DNA of 64,000 nucleotides from Candidatus Pelagibacter sp. (GCA_028101445.1 JAOHKR010000002.1:1-64000); one strand, 5' to 3'; shown: positions 22,021 through 30,437, numbered from the stretch's first letter. Translations and numbers: made by a program. The notes: generated from the letters alone by a model not told the origin.

Positions 22021-23144
22021 TGTATCAACCTCGATCTATTCAATCCTCAATGGGTCTTAGAGATAGAATTCTCTCAATTGATTACATTTTAGTCGTTTCA
22101 ATTTTAGTCCTTGGAATTATTAGTATGTTTGCAATGTATTCAACTGATGGAGGAGAGTTTAAATACCATACCAATAGTCACATTTTACGTTTTTGTGTTT
22201 TTTTTGCATTATTTTTCTTAGTATCTTTAATTCAAATAAGATTTTGGCACGATCAAAGTTATCTCATTTATATTTCTTTCTTTCTTTTGTTATTAGGAGT
22301 TAAATATTTTGGCCTTAGCTCCTCTGGTTCAAAAAGATGGTTGGATCTTTATTTTATGAATTTACAGCCATCTGAATTAATGAAAGTAGGCTTGATTCTT
22401 TTCTTGGCTAAATATTACCACCGAGTTTCAATAGAAAACATGAATACCTTAAGGTATTTATTTGCTCCAATTATTGCTTTAATTGCACCTATACTATTAG
22501 TTGCGACCCAACCTGATTTGGGTACCTCTATCCTTATTGCTGCTGGTGGAGTGGTAGTTGCTTGGTTAGCAGGGGTAAGAATTAAATTTTTTGCTTATAG
22601 TTCAATATTATTTTTAGCTTTACTTCCGGTAGCAATTTCTTTTTTAAAACCATACCAAAAATCCAGAATTTTAACTTTTTTAAATCCAGAAAGAGACCCT
22701 CTTGGGGCTGGTTATCAAATTATTCAGTCAAAAATTGCTATTGGCTCGGGAGGTCTTTTTGGCAAAGGATTTTTAAACGGTTCTCAGAGTTATCTTGATT
22801 ATTTACCAGAAAAACATACAGATTTTATTTTTACTCTATTTTCTGAAGAATTTGGTTTCTTTGGATCTTTATCTATCTTAGCTCTTTATGCATTAATTAT
22901 TTCAAGAATAATAAAAATAGGAAATATAACACGTAGTACTTTCGGTAAACTTTATTGCTACAGCTTTGCAACAGCATTTTTTATATATGTAGTGGTCAAT
23001 ATGATGATGGTACTAGGTCTATTACCTATAGTAGGCTCTCCTTTGCCAATAATGTCATACGGTGGGTCTTCAATGATGGCAATAATGTTTGGGCTAGGAA
23101 TAGTGATGTCATGCAAAATATACAAGGATATTCCCGTAAATTAA
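22020..23144 (+). CDS. mrdB: Peptidoglycan glycosyltransferase RodA
   Basis: SEDS-family polymerase that makes glycan strands from lipid II with PBP2. 374 residues, about ten membrane segments. Diagnostic stretches: LDLYFMNLQPSELMKVGLIL, TQPDLGTSIL, the AIGSGGLFGKGFLNGSQ loop followed by YLPEKHTDFIFTLFSEEFGF with the catalytic Asp, and LPIVGSPLPIMSYGGSSMM. Last gene of the mre operon. Confidence 0.96.
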   Translation: MYQPRSIQSSMGLRDRILSIDYILVVSILVLGIISMFAMYSTDGGEFKYHTNSHILRFCVFFALFFLVSLIQIRFWHDQSYLIYISFFLLLLGVKYFGLSSSGSKRWLDLYFMNLQPSELMKVGLILFLAKYYHRVSIENMNTLRYLFAPIIALIAPILLVATQPDLGTSILIAAGGVVVAWLAGVRIKFFAYSSILFLALLPVAISFLKPYQKSRILTFLNPERDPLGAGYQIIQSKIAIGSGGLFGKGFLNGSQSYLDYLPEKHTDFIFTLFSEEFGFFGSLSILALYALIISRIIKIGNITRSTFGKLYCYSFATAFFIYVVVNMMMVLGLLPIVGSPLPIMSYGGSSMMAIMFGLGIVMSCKIYKDIPVN

Positions 23145-23221
23145 CATAGACCCAAACTGGACAAATGCTTAAAAAAAGGGCATTATTTTCTTAATTTAAA
23201 AGTTGAACAGAAGATAATTAA

Positions 23222-23692
23222 ATGATTAAAAGTCTCTTAATGTTTGGTGATAAAAAAATTAAAATTAAAGATTCAGAAAGATCACTTATAAGTGAAACTG
23301 TAAGTATCGAAGGAACAATTAATAGTTCTGGAGCTATAGATGTAGCGGGATTAATTAAAGGACCAGTTTACTCAAAAGAATTAATAGTAAGAGATACAGG
23401 TTCAATTACAGGCTCTATAGAGGCTGACGTGGTTGAAATCCACGGTCATTTAGACGGTAAAGTATCAGCACAAGACATTGTGATAGGATCAACGGGCACT
23501 GTAAAAGGTGACATAGAATTTGGCACCAACTTAAGAACAGAGAACGGTGCAGATATAGATGGTTACATCAAGAAAACTAATAGCTCTAAATCTAAATTAA
23601 GTGGAGATTTTTTATTTAAGAAAAAAGATAAAAAAGACGCTTCAGAGAAAGAAGATAGACCTGAAGTAGTAAACAAAGAAGCTATAGCCTAA
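23222..23692 (+). CDS. Bactofilin
   Basis: Polymer-forming cytoskeletal protein. 156 residues: a central right-handed beta-helix (about 25-120) built of short repeats such as SSGAIDVAGLIKGPVYSKEL and GSITGSIEADVVEIHGHLDG, flanked by charged flexible tails. No membrane anchor. Bactofilins often recruit wall enzymes to specific sites; the location right after rodA fits a role in cell shape (the curved SAR11 cell). The partner is inferred only from context. Confidence 0.9.
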   Translation: MIKSLLMFGDKKIKIKDSERSLISETVSIEGTINSSGAIDVAGLIKGPVYSKELIVRDTGSITGSIEADVVEIHGHLDGKVSAQDIVIGSTGTVKGDIEFGTNLRTENGADIDGYIKKTNSSKSKLSGDFLFKKKDKKDASEKEDRPEVVNKEAIA

Positions 23693-23725
23693 TCTACCGC
23701 ACTACTATTTTTCAACGCATTGCAA

Positions 23726-23731
23726 TATAAT
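23726..23731 (+). promoter_or_regulatory. -10 box of a predicted leaderless promoter
   Basis: A perfect TATAAT ends six bases before the ATG of the DadA-like gene. No good -35 is visible. Transcription would begin at the start codon. Confidence 0.45.
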
Positions 23732-23737
23732 TTCAAT

Positions 23738-24997
23738 ATGGAAAATTATAGATGCAAATCTGTAGGCATTGTGGGTTCTGGTATTCAAGGAGTGTGTACC
23801 GGGCTACAGTTAATTAAAAAGGGAATACCAGTTACAATCTTTGATCGACATGATCCGTTATCATCGGAGTTTAAAGCCGCATCATATGGTAATGCTGGAC
23901 ATTTTTCTCCATACGCAGTTCTACAGTTCAATCGACCCGATGTTTTATATGATGTTCCAAAAATGTTAATTAGTTCTTATGGTCCTCTAGCGCTTAAATG
24001 GAATTACATTCCAAAAATGTTTAATTGGTTTTTACATTATTTTAAAAATTGTAATACAAAATCAATGTTACACACCGCTAAAAACATGCATCAAATTCTT
24101 AGTTTATCAAACGATGCTTACGATGAAATTTTTCAAGAAATAGACACAAACGACTTAGTTGAAAAAAAAGGCATTATTTATGTTTGGACTAATAAAAATC
24201 TTAAAAGCAGAAAGCTAGAAATTAAAGTAAGAAATGACTTGGGTATTGAACAAAAATTATTAACTCAAAAAGAAGTTTTAGAATTAGAGCCTAATTTAAA
24301 TCCTGTTTTTGATGCTGGCGTAATTTATGAAAGTGCTATGCATGCAAGGGACCCGCATGGAATACTAAAAGAAATATTTAAACTTTTTTTAGAAAAAGGA
24401 GGAAAGTTTATTCAAACTAATGTCAAAAGTTTAGAGCAAATTAATATTAATGAAACAGTTATAAGATCAGAAAGCGATGAGTATAAATTTGAGAAAACGG
24501 TTATAGCTTCAGGTGCTTTTTCTAAAAAATTAACAGATCAATTAGGTGAAAACATTCCCCTAGACACAGAGCGCGGTTACCATGTTCATTTTAAAAATAA
24601 AGACAATTTAATCAAAAGACCAGTTATATTTTTAGACCGTGGATTTGGTTTAACTCCAATGAATCAAGGACTAAGAGCAGTTGGAACTGTTGAACTGGGT
24701 GGATTACAAAACCCTCCTTCAAAACAAAGGATTGAATATATTACAAAGTGTGCAAAAGAACTCTTGCCTCAACTAGGCCATCACGATGATGAATGGCTGG
24801 GATTTAGACCTACGTTACCAGATTTTTTACCTATAATGGGGCCATCTTTAAAAAATAAAAATATTATTTATGCATTTGGACACCATCATTTAGGCTGGAC
24901 TTTAGGAGCAGTTACAGGCAAAATTATTTCTGGAATAGTAGCAGGAGAAAAAACTAATTTAGATTTATCTCCATATAGTTCAAAAAGATTTAATTAG
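23738..24997 (+). CDS. FAD-dependent D-amino acid dehydrogenase-like oxidoreductase
   Basis: DAO/DadA-family flavoprotein that would deaminate a D-amino acid or oxidise a related amine. About 419 residues from ATG 23738; an upstream TTG (23720) overlaps the TATAAT box and is rejected. The FAD-binding Rossmann motif VGIVGSGIQGVCTGLQLIKKG (residues 8-28) and the C-terminal FRPTLPDFLPIMGPS and FGHHHLGWTLGAVTGK match DadA. Followed by an exporter-like gene and a 2-hydroxyacid dehydrogenase in one run of three genes. The substrate is not determinable. Confidence 0.85.
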   Translation: MENYRCKSVGIVGSGIQGVCTGLQLIKKGIPVTIFDRHDPLSSEFKAASYGNAGHFSPYAVLQFNRPDVLYDVPKMLISSYGPLALKWNYIPKMFNWFLHYFKNCNTKSMLHTAKNMHQILSLSNDAYDEIFQEIDTNDLVEKKGIIYVWTNKNLKSRKLEIKVRNDLGIEQKLLTQKEVLELEPNLNPVFDAGVIYESAMHARDPHGILKEIFKLFLEKGGKFIQTNVKSLEQININETVIRSESDEYKFEKTVIASGAFSKKLTDQLGENIPLDTERGYHVHFKNKDNLIKRPVIFLDRGFGLTPMNQGLRAVGTVELGGLQNPPSKQRIEYITKCAKELLPQLGHHDDEWLGFRPTLPDFLPIMGPSLKNKNIIYAFGHHHLGWTLGAVTGKIISGIVAGEKTNLDLSPYSSKRFN

Positions 24998-25004
24998 GAA
25001 TTAA

Positions 25005-25898
25005 TTGCCAAAGAAATATTTAGCTTACACATTACTAGTCTTAGCTTCTTTGTGCTGGTCTGGAAATTTTATTGTTGGAAAATTTGCAACTTTATTTGAA
25101 ATTCCACCGTTAACATTAAATACCTTTAGATGGATTTCTGTTTGGTTAATCTTGATACCATTTACTTATAAAGAAATTTATAACAATTTAGCTTATATAA
25201 AAAATAATTTATTAACTATTGCCTTTATGGGAGTAATTACCATAAGCACATTTAATTCGGTTGTTTATTTTGCACTTAATTATACACAAGTTGTAAATGC
25301 TGTTTTAGTTCTTGCAATAATTCCTGCCGTAACAATTGTTTTATCTTCTTTAATGAAAGTTGAAAATTCAAATATCTTTCAAATTTTTGGATTAATCTTA
25401 TCTATTATTGGTGTTGGATCAATTATCTCAAATGGAGATGTTCAAAGAATTGTATCTTTAAGTTTTAATAATGGTGATTTATGGATGTTGGTATGTGTTC
25501 TTAGTTGGGCATTGTATTCAACTCTACTTAAAAAAAATAAATTTAAACTTTCACAGTTTTCTTTAATCCAAATTATGGTTTCTGTTGGAGTAATTTTTTT
25601 AATTCCCCAATATTTTTATGAGCAATCAATTGGTCTTGAATTAAATTTCAATAAAGCTTTTTTTCTCATTCTTTTTTATGTTGTAGTTTTTCCTGCAATA
25701 GTTGCTTACTATTGTTGGCAAAAAGGTGTAGAAATTATAGGTCCAAATCGAGCTACAATGTTCATTCAGCTAATGCCTTTATTCAGTGCTGTAATGGCAA
25801 TAATTATTTTTAAAGAAAAATTTGAATTATATCATTTTGTTGGAGCAACTTTTATAGTATCAGGTATTTATTTATCAAATAAAAAAACTTATGATTAA
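25005..25898 (+). CDS. EamA-family (drug/metabolite) transporter
   Basis: 297 residues with ten membrane segments in two EamA repeats (about 5-140 and 152-290), each beginning with an ALLWS-type motif (LASLCWSGNFIVGKFA; VLSWALYSTLLKK). These proteins export or import small metabolites such as amino acids. The start is TTG with AGGA seven bases upstream. The end overlaps the following dehydrogenase by eight bases, suggesting a shared role with it and the preceding flavoprotein. Confidence 0.85.
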   Translation: MPKKYLAYTLLVLASLCWSGNFIVGKFATLFEIPPLTLNTFRWISVWLILIPFTYKEIYNNLAYIKNNLLTIAFMGVITISTFNSVVYFALNYTQVVNAVLVLAIIPAVTIVLSSLMKVENSNIFQIFGLILSIIGVGSIISNGDVQRIVSLSFNNGDLWMLVCVLSWALYSTLLKKNKFKLSQFSLIQIMVSVGVIFLIPQYFYEQSIGLELNFNKAFFLILFYVVVFPAIVAYYCWQKGVEIIGPNRATMFIQLMPLFSAVMAIIIFKEKFELYHFVGATFIVSGIYLSNKKTYD

Positions 25899-26862
25899 AG
25901 TTGCTGTTCTAGATGATTATCAAGATGCATTTCGACAAATAGTTGATGTAGAAAAGTATAAAGATAAATTTGATTTTGAGGTTTTTACCAATTCATTTTC
26001 AGATGAGAAGGAAACCGCAATTGAACTAGAGGAATTTGAAGCGTTGTTTATTATGAGAGAAAGAACTCCCATGACAAAATCTTTGATCGAGAATTTACCT
26101 AATTTAAAATATATCATGACTTCTGGTATGAGAAACAAAGCTATTGATTTAGAAACAACTAAAAAAAGAAATATTATTGTTTGTGGAACAGAAATAAATC
26201 CTAATCCTGCAGCTGAAATAACATGGGCTTTAATTTTAGGTCTTTATAGAAATATGAAACAAGAAATTGATAATATGTTTCAAGGGTATTGGCAAACAAC
26301 AATTGGATTTGAATTAAAAGGAAAGATGTTAGGTTTGATTGGCCTTGGTAAAATTGGAACTCAGGTTGCTAAAGTTGCTAAAGCATTTGGACTGGAGGTT
26401 TGCGCTTGGAGTGAAAATCTTAATTTAACGCATGCTAATGAAATTGGAGTTCTACCTATGAGTAAAGAGGATCTTCTAAAAAATTCAGATATTGTTTCAA
26501 TTCATCTTGTTCTTGGAGATAGATATAAGCATTTAATAACCATGAAGGAAATTGAAATGATGAAAAAAACTTCCTTTTTAATCAACACATCAAGAGGCCC
26601 TATAATTAAAGAAGATGATTTAGTTCAAGCACTTAAAGATGAAAAAATTTCAGGAGCAGGTTTAGATGTTTTTGAAACAGAACCTTTGCCTCAAGATCAT
26701 AAGTTAAGATTTCTACCAAATGCATTAATTCTACCTCATATTGGGTATGTTACAGCAGAAAATTACTCAAAGTTTTACTTACAAATGTTAGAGAATCTTG
26801 AGACTTGTATCAATAATAAACCAGTGCGTATCATCTCCAATCAAGATTCAACCCAAAGTTAA
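25891..26862 (+). CDS. D-2-hydroxyacid dehydrogenase (SerA-like family)
   Basis: NAD-dependent oxidoreductase of the D-isomer-specific 2-hydroxyacid dehydrogenase family, 323 residues. Seen: GLIGLGKIGTQVAKVAKAFG (Rossmann fold, about 150-169), catalytic Arg in LINTSRGPIIKED, Glu in DVFETEPLPQDH and His in LILPHIGYVT. It lacks the ACT domain of biosynthetic SerA. Together with the flavoprotein and EamA transporter it may convert a keto acid formed by the oxidase, but this is inference. Confidence 0.87.
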   Translation: MIKVAVLDDYQDAFRQIVDVEKYKDKFDFEVFTNSFSDEKETAIELEEFEALFIMRERTPMTKSLIENLPNLKYIMTSGMRNKAIDLETTKKRNIIVCGTEINPNPAAEITWALILGLYRNMKQEIDNMFQGYWQTTIGFELKGKMLGLIGLGKIGTQVAKVAKAFGLEVCAWSENLNLTHANEIGVLPMSKEDLLKNSDIVSIHLVLGDRYKHLITMKEIEMMKKTSFLINTSRGPIIKEDDLVQALKDEKISGAGLDVFETEPLPQDHKLRFLPNALILPHIGYVTAENYSKFYLQMLENLETCINNKPVRIISNQDSTQS

Positions 26863-26958
26863 ATTAAAGGTACAATTCACAACAAATTGTTGATAAACTC
26901 AAATTGACCAAGTGATTTGTTTTTTTTTGCTCAAAACATGATTTAAAAGTCGAAACAT

Positions 26959-27345
26959 ATGAATAAAATTCTAATTTTAATATCATTAACAATAATTTTA
27001 AACGGGTGCGCTAACTCTTTGGCATTTTTAGGCCCAGCTTCTTCAGTAGCTCAAGGAGGTAATATAGCTCAATCAGCAATGTCATCTGTGGTTAGTTATG
27101 GAGTAAAAAAACAAACTGGAATGACCCCTTCAGAGCATGCAGTTGCTTATGTGCAAAAACATAACCCGGAGAATAAAAAAAAAAAATGTTTAGAATTTAT
27201 TGATCTAACCAATTCAGAAGCCTGTGCAGCTGTTAAAGAAAATATTTCAAAAACTAAAAAAAAGATAGTTAAAGTTAAAAAAAGTATTTTTGATAAGTCT
27301 AAAATTGAAGACTTGGCAAAAAAATCAGGAATAGTTAGTAGGTAG
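26959..27345 (+). CDS. Small lipoprotein of unknown function
   Basis: 128 residues with a clear lipobox, ILNGC (Cys at residue 17), after a hydrophobic leader, so it is probably anchored in the outer or inner membrane. The mature part has a Gly/Ala/Ser-rich segment, then a basic coiled region (SKTKKKIVKVKKSI), with two cysteines (KKKCLEF, EACAAV) 15 residues apart. No family recognised. Its 3' end overlaps the convergent rhodanese gene by 21 bases. Confidence 0.75.
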   Translation: MNKILILISLTIILNGCANSLAFLGPASSVAQGGNIAQSAMSSVVSYGVKKQTGMTPSEHAVAYVQKHNPENKKKKCLEFIDLTNSEACAAVKENISKTKKKIVKVKKSIFDKSKIEDLAKKSGIVSR

Positions 27346-27690
27346 TCCTAAATTCTTCCAACCTGGATCTACACCATTACCACTAAAACCATCTGAAATG
27401 TTGTGAGCAACGTAGCCCTCATTTTGAAGAAGATTAGCTGCTATAATAGATCTTCCACCAGCCGCACACATAACTAACACTTGATTTTCTTTATTGATTT
27501 CTTTTTTAATATTTTCAATGAAGCCTGGGTCTTGTGATATTGTAATAAAGTAAGTTTTTATACCAAGGTTTTTAGTGTCAGGTTTTCCAATAGTTTTCCA
27601 TTCGTCATTAGTTCTAACATCTAATAGAACGGTCTTGGGATTATTTTCTACAAATTTTTTTATTTCAGAGGATTTAATTTGATTGATCAT
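27325..27690 (-). CDS. Single-domain rhodanese (sulfurtransferase)
   Basis: 121 residues, one rhodanese domain. The active-site loop is VLVMCAAGGRSIIAA, with the persulfide-forming Cys near residue 74 and a six-residue loop CAAGGRS typical of small-molecule sulfur carriers. Also typical is VLLDVRTNDEW near the N-terminus. It lies downstream of metY on the same strand, across a hairpin, so partial read-through could place it under the metY riboswitches. Confidence 0.9.
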   Translation of the reverse strand: MINQIKSSEIKKFVENNPKTVLLDVRTNDEWKTIGKPDTKNLGIKTYFITISQDPGFIENIKKEINKENQVLVMCAAGGRSIIAANLLQNEGYVAHNISDGFSGNGVDPGWKNLGLPTNYS

Positions 27691-27693
27691 TAG

Positions 27694-27722
27694 GTGGTCC
27701 CAATATAATTAATTGGGACCAC
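27694..27722 (-). terminator. Hairpin after metY, next to the rhodanese start codon
   Basis: An 11-bp perfect stem, GTGGTCCCAAT/ATTGGGACCAC, around a 7-base loop. It lies between metY (ends 27734) and the rhodanese ATG (27690) on the minus strand. There is no T run behind it, so termination may be weak, or the hairpin may instead control access to the rhodanese start three bases away. Confidence 0.6.
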
Positions 27723-27733
27723 TAAATCAATTG

Positions 27734-29026
27734 TTAAGCTGCTAAAGCTTGCTTAATATCTGCAATGATATCATCTGGATGTTCGATACCAATCGAAAGT
27801 CTTACATAACCTGGTGTAACACCTGCAGCTAATAACTCTTTATCATTTAATTGACTATGAGTTGTTGTTGCTGGATGGATTGCTAAACTTCTTGCATCAC
27901 CAATATTAGCAACATGGTAAAGCATCTTTAAGTTATCAATAAACTTAGCACCGTTTTCTTTTGTGCCGACATCCATACCAACTAAAGAACCATATCCACC
28001 TTTCATATATTTTAAAGCTCTTTCTTTAATCTCACCTTGATGATTTGTAGGGTAGATTACATTTTGAACTTTTTTCTGGGTTTCTAAAAATGTAACAACT
28101 TTTTCTGCATTAGAGCAGTGTTGTTTCATTCTAAGACCAACAGTTTCTAATCCTTGGATAATTTGCCAAGCATTAAAAGGAGCAAGAGGTGCTCCAGTAT
28201 CTCTCAACAGAACAACTCTTAATCTTATTACAAATGGAATGTTAGCTCCTGTTAATTGAGGAACAGCATCTATCCAAACGGCCCCACCATAACTTTGGTC
28301 TGGCTCATTTAGCAATGGTTGTCTTTTTCGATTTTTAGTCCAATCAAAATTTCCACCATCAACAACTATCCCACCAATTGAAGTACCATGACCACCAATA
28401 TATTTAGTCAAAGAGTGCATTACGATTGCAGCCCCATGAGCTAAAGGTTTACAAATAACTGGTGAAGCCGTGTTATCGATAATTAAAGGAATTCCTTTTG
28501 GTCTACCGATGTCTGCAACTTCTTTAATTGGGAAAACACGAAGGTAAGGATTTGGACAAGACTCACCGTAGTAAGCTCTTGTTTTATCATCAGTTAACTT
28601 TTCAAAATTTTTAGGATCTGCAGGGTCTGCAAATCTAACTTCAATACCTTGCTGTCTTAAAGTATTTTTGAACAAGTTTACTGTACCACCGTATAAGTCA
28701 GTTGAAGCAACAATGTTGTCTCCTGCTTGTGCTAAGTTTTGAATACACATAGCCGTTGCTGCTTGACCTGAACCAACTGTACATGCTGCAACACCGCCTT
28801 CAAGTGCCGCTACTCTTTTCTCTAGTACATCACATGTTGGATTCATTATTCTTGTGTAAATATTACCAAATTCTTTCAACCCAAATAAATTTGCAGCTGT
28901 TTCTGCATTTTTAAATTGGTATGAAGTAGTCTGATAAATTGGAACTGCTACTGCAGTAGTAGCGGGATCACTTCTGTAATCACCACCATGTAAAGCAATA
29001 GTTTCCGGATGTTTATAGTCAGCCAT
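27734..29026 (-). CDS. metY: O-acetylhomoserine sulfhydrylase
   Basis: PLP enzyme that makes homocysteine from O-acetyl-homoserine and sulfide (or a reduced-sulfur donor). 430 residues; the PLP lysine is Lys208 in MHSLTKYIGGHG. Also seen: YTRIMNPTCDVLEKRVAALEGG and the C-terminal ARSLAIHPATTTHSQL. AGGAG lies nine bases before the ATG, and the ATG overlaps the stop of a 37-codon upstream ORF (TAATG). Expression is gated by SAM-II and SAM-V riboswitches upstream. It supplies the homocysteine that the adjacent BhmT would methylate. Confidence 0.96.
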   Translation of the reverse strand: MADYKHPETIALHGGDYRSDPATTAVAVPIYQTTSYQFKNAETAANLFGLKEFGNIYTRIMNPTCDVLEKRVAALEGGVAACTVGSGQAATAMCIQNLAQAGDNIVASTDLYGGTVNLFKNTLRQQGIEVRFADPADPKNFEKLTDDKTRAYYGESCPNPYLRVFPIKEVADIGRPKGIPLIIDNTASPVICKPLAHGAAIVMHSLTKYIGGHGTSIGGIVVDGGNFDWTKNRKRQPLLNEPDQSYGGAVWIDAVPQLTGANIPFVIRLRVVLLRDTGAPLAPFNAWQIIQGLETVGLRMKQHCSNAEKVVTFLETQKKVQNVIYPTNHQGEIKERALKYMKGGYGSLVGMDVGTKENGAKFIDNLKMLYHVANIGDARSLAIHPATTTHSQLNDKELLAAGVTPGYVRLSIGIEHPDDIIADIKQALAA

Positions 29027-29139
29027 TATTTATTACTCCTTATTGTTTCTTTTCTTGTTGTTTTGCTCATTTTCTCCGCTCTTTCCGGAGAAGAATGAAT
29101 TAAAATTAACAAACGAGGGAAACGTTCTTTAAAATTCAT
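29026..29139 (-). CDS. 37-codon upstream ORF in the metY leader
   Basis: ATG at 29139, directly behind the SAM-V aptamer whose 3' strand contains the AAAAGGAG that would serve as its ribosome binding site. The frame runs 37 codons (beginning MNFKERFPRLLILIHSSPER) and its TAA overlaps the metY ATG by one base. A hairpin TTCTCCG/CGGAGAA (29072-29092) lies inside it. The peptide is basic with a short hydrophobic core. Its position implies that SAM-V controls translation of this ORF and, through coupling, of metY. Whether the peptide itself has a function is unknown. Confidence 0.7.
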   Translation of the reverse strand: MNFKERFPRLLILIHSSPERAEKMSKTTRKETIRSNK

Positions 29140-29141
29140 CT

Positions 29142-29200
29142 TCTCCTTTTTAGTACTTCGGCTATATGCCAGGTGTACAATATGGTTCAAATACCCGGTT
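29142..29200 (-). promoter_or_regulatory. SAM-V riboswitch
   Basis: The minus strand has stem CCGGGT/ACCTGG enclosing ATTTGAACCATATTG, followed by a GAAGTACTAAAAAGGAG tail that would form the pseudoknot and includes the ribosome binding site of the upstream ORF. The conserved ATTTGAACC...ATTG and CTAAAAAGGAG elements match SAM-V, a class described from Pelagibacter. Binding of S-adenosylmethionine would hide the ribosome site. Confidence 0.88.
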
Positions 29201-29219
29201 TAATTTTAGGAAATGGTCC

Positions 29220-29248
29220 AAAAAAAAACCACCGGCTAAAGCGGTGGT
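29220..29248 (-). terminator. Riboswitch-controlled terminator in the metY leader
   Basis: Stem ACCACCG/CGGTGGT, loop CTTTAGC, then eight or nine T: a textbook intrinsic terminator. The segment CGCTTTAGC (29242-29234) is the perfect 9-base complement of GCTAAAGCG (29271-29263) at the 3' end of the SAM-II aptamer, so the two can pair as an antiterminator when SAM is absent. Confidence 0.9.
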
Positions 29249-29261
29249 CTGTAAGACTTAT

Positions 29262-29316
29262 TCGCTTTAGCTGGATTTATTAAGCGCTCAGCAATTTGTA
29301 TTAAATCAGCGCTAAG
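29262..29316 (-). promoter_or_regulatory. SAM-II riboswitch
   Basis: The minus strand reads AGCGCT-GATTTAA...ATTGC...AGCGCT, then TAATAAATCCAGCTAAAGCG. P1 forms between the two AGCGCT copies; GATTTA and the AAAT/GCTAAA tail form the SAM-II pseudoknot core. Followed by the terminator, it works at the transcription level, upstream of the translational SAM-V switch. Confidence 0.9.
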
Positions 29317-29324
29317 TAGTTTTA

Positions 29325-29348
29325 ATATTATTTTGGGTATTTAGTCAA
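29325..29348 (-). promoter_or_regulatory. Predicted promoter of the metY leader
   Basis: On the minus strand TTGACT (29348-29343) is followed, about 15 bases on, by TATTAA. It lies just after the bhmT stop and immediately before the SAM-II aptamer, so metY is transcribed independently of bhmT. Confidence 0.45.
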
Positions 29349-29358
29349 GACTTAATTA

Positions 29359-30417
29359 TTAAGCTTTATCGCCGTAATCTTTCATGTGCTTTGGAATTCT
29401 TTTATTTGTTCCGTACATAAAGTGATTAGACATTTTTTCTTTATACTTACTCGCAGGAACTGTTAATCCAACAGCATGAGCAGTTTCTCTAATTAACATT
29501 GGATTTGCTCCACAACAAACCCCTAGGTAATTTATACCAAGATCAAAACAATCTTTCATAAATTTACCCATTTCATATCTATTAACTTGCATAGGATCTA
29601 AAGCTGTAGGAAAAGTTGTTTGATGCGGTGTAGGGCAGGCACATCCATTATCATCTGGTAGATTAAAAAAAGTAGGATTTTTTTCTGTTGTTCTATAAGT
29701 AATAGGCAATGCTGCTACATGGCATTTTAAAGCTTTTCTAATTTCTTTTATGTAAGGAAACATTGTAGGAGGACCTCTAAAACAGTTCATGCCAACAACT
29801 TGACCACCACGTTGTTCTAATTCTTTACAAGTATCAACGATACCAACTCCGTCTCTCATAATATTTTCAGCCATTGGTGCAATCGTAATAACACTTGGCA
29901 ACCCTGTTTTCTGCATAACTTTCAAAGCTGTGTAAGCTTCTTCAGCGTAATAAAAAGTTTCACCAATTAACATGTCTGCGCCTTCATCCACTGCCCAACC
30001 AACCATTTCTGTAAACATTTTTTCAACTTCTGCATGAGTTGCTTTATCTTTATCGTTCCAAATATTTGAGTTTGATATATTTCCAGCCATTAAATTTGGT
30101 TTATCTCCACTAGATTGCAAGTTAGCAACTTTTTTTGCTATTTTTAATGCAGCACGATTTAGAGGCTCTAATAATTCTTCTTTACCAATAACTCTCATTT
30201 TTTCTCTGTGACCATTATAAGTAAATGCCTGAACAACATCTGAACCAGCATGTTGGAAATCTTTATGTAAACTTTCTAAAGCTTCTGGATTATCAAGAGC
30301 TAACATAGGCACAAACTCACCTGATGTTAAATAACCTCTTTTTTCCATTTCGAATAAAAAGCCTTCAGCGCAAATCACTGGGCCCTTATCAAGTCTTTTT
30401 AATAAATCTTTACTCAT
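29359..30417 (-). CDS. bhmT: Betaine-homocysteine S-methyltransferase
   Basis: Transfers a methyl group from glycine betaine to homocysteine, giving methionine and dimethylglycine. 352 residues, homocysteine methyltransferase fold. The zinc ligands are Cys212 (GMNCFRGPP) and Cys301/Cys302 (LGVCCGANP). The alternative substrates S-methylmethionine or dimethylsulfoniopropionate are possible for the family, but neighbours handling dimethylglycine and sarcosine favour betaine. It has a short leader with AAGGA ahead of ATG and no aptamer recognised. Confidence 0.9.
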   Translation of the reverse strand: MSKDLLKRLDKGPVICAEGFLFEMEKRGYLTSGEFVPMLALDNPEALESLHKDFQHAGSDVVQAFTYNGHREKMRVIGKEELLEPLNRAALKIAKKVANLQSSGDKPNLMAGNISNSNIWNDKDKATHAEVEKMFTEMVGWAVDEGADMLIGETFYYAEEAYTALKVMQKTGLPSVITIAPMAENIMRDGVGIVDTCKELEQRGGQVVGMNCFRGPPTMFPYIKEIRKALKCHVAALPITYRTTEKNPTFFNLPDDNGCACPTPHQTTFPTALDPMQVNRYEMGKFMKDCFDLGINYLGVCCGANPMLIRETAHAVGLTVPASKYKEKMSNHFMYGTNKRIPKHMKDYGDKA

Positions 30418-30437
30418 AAACTAATCCTTAAATCCTC

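Noticed and set aside
22955..23149. Second plus-strand frame over the end of rodA
   Set aside because: It overlaps the conserved rodA C-terminus in another frame and has no family match.
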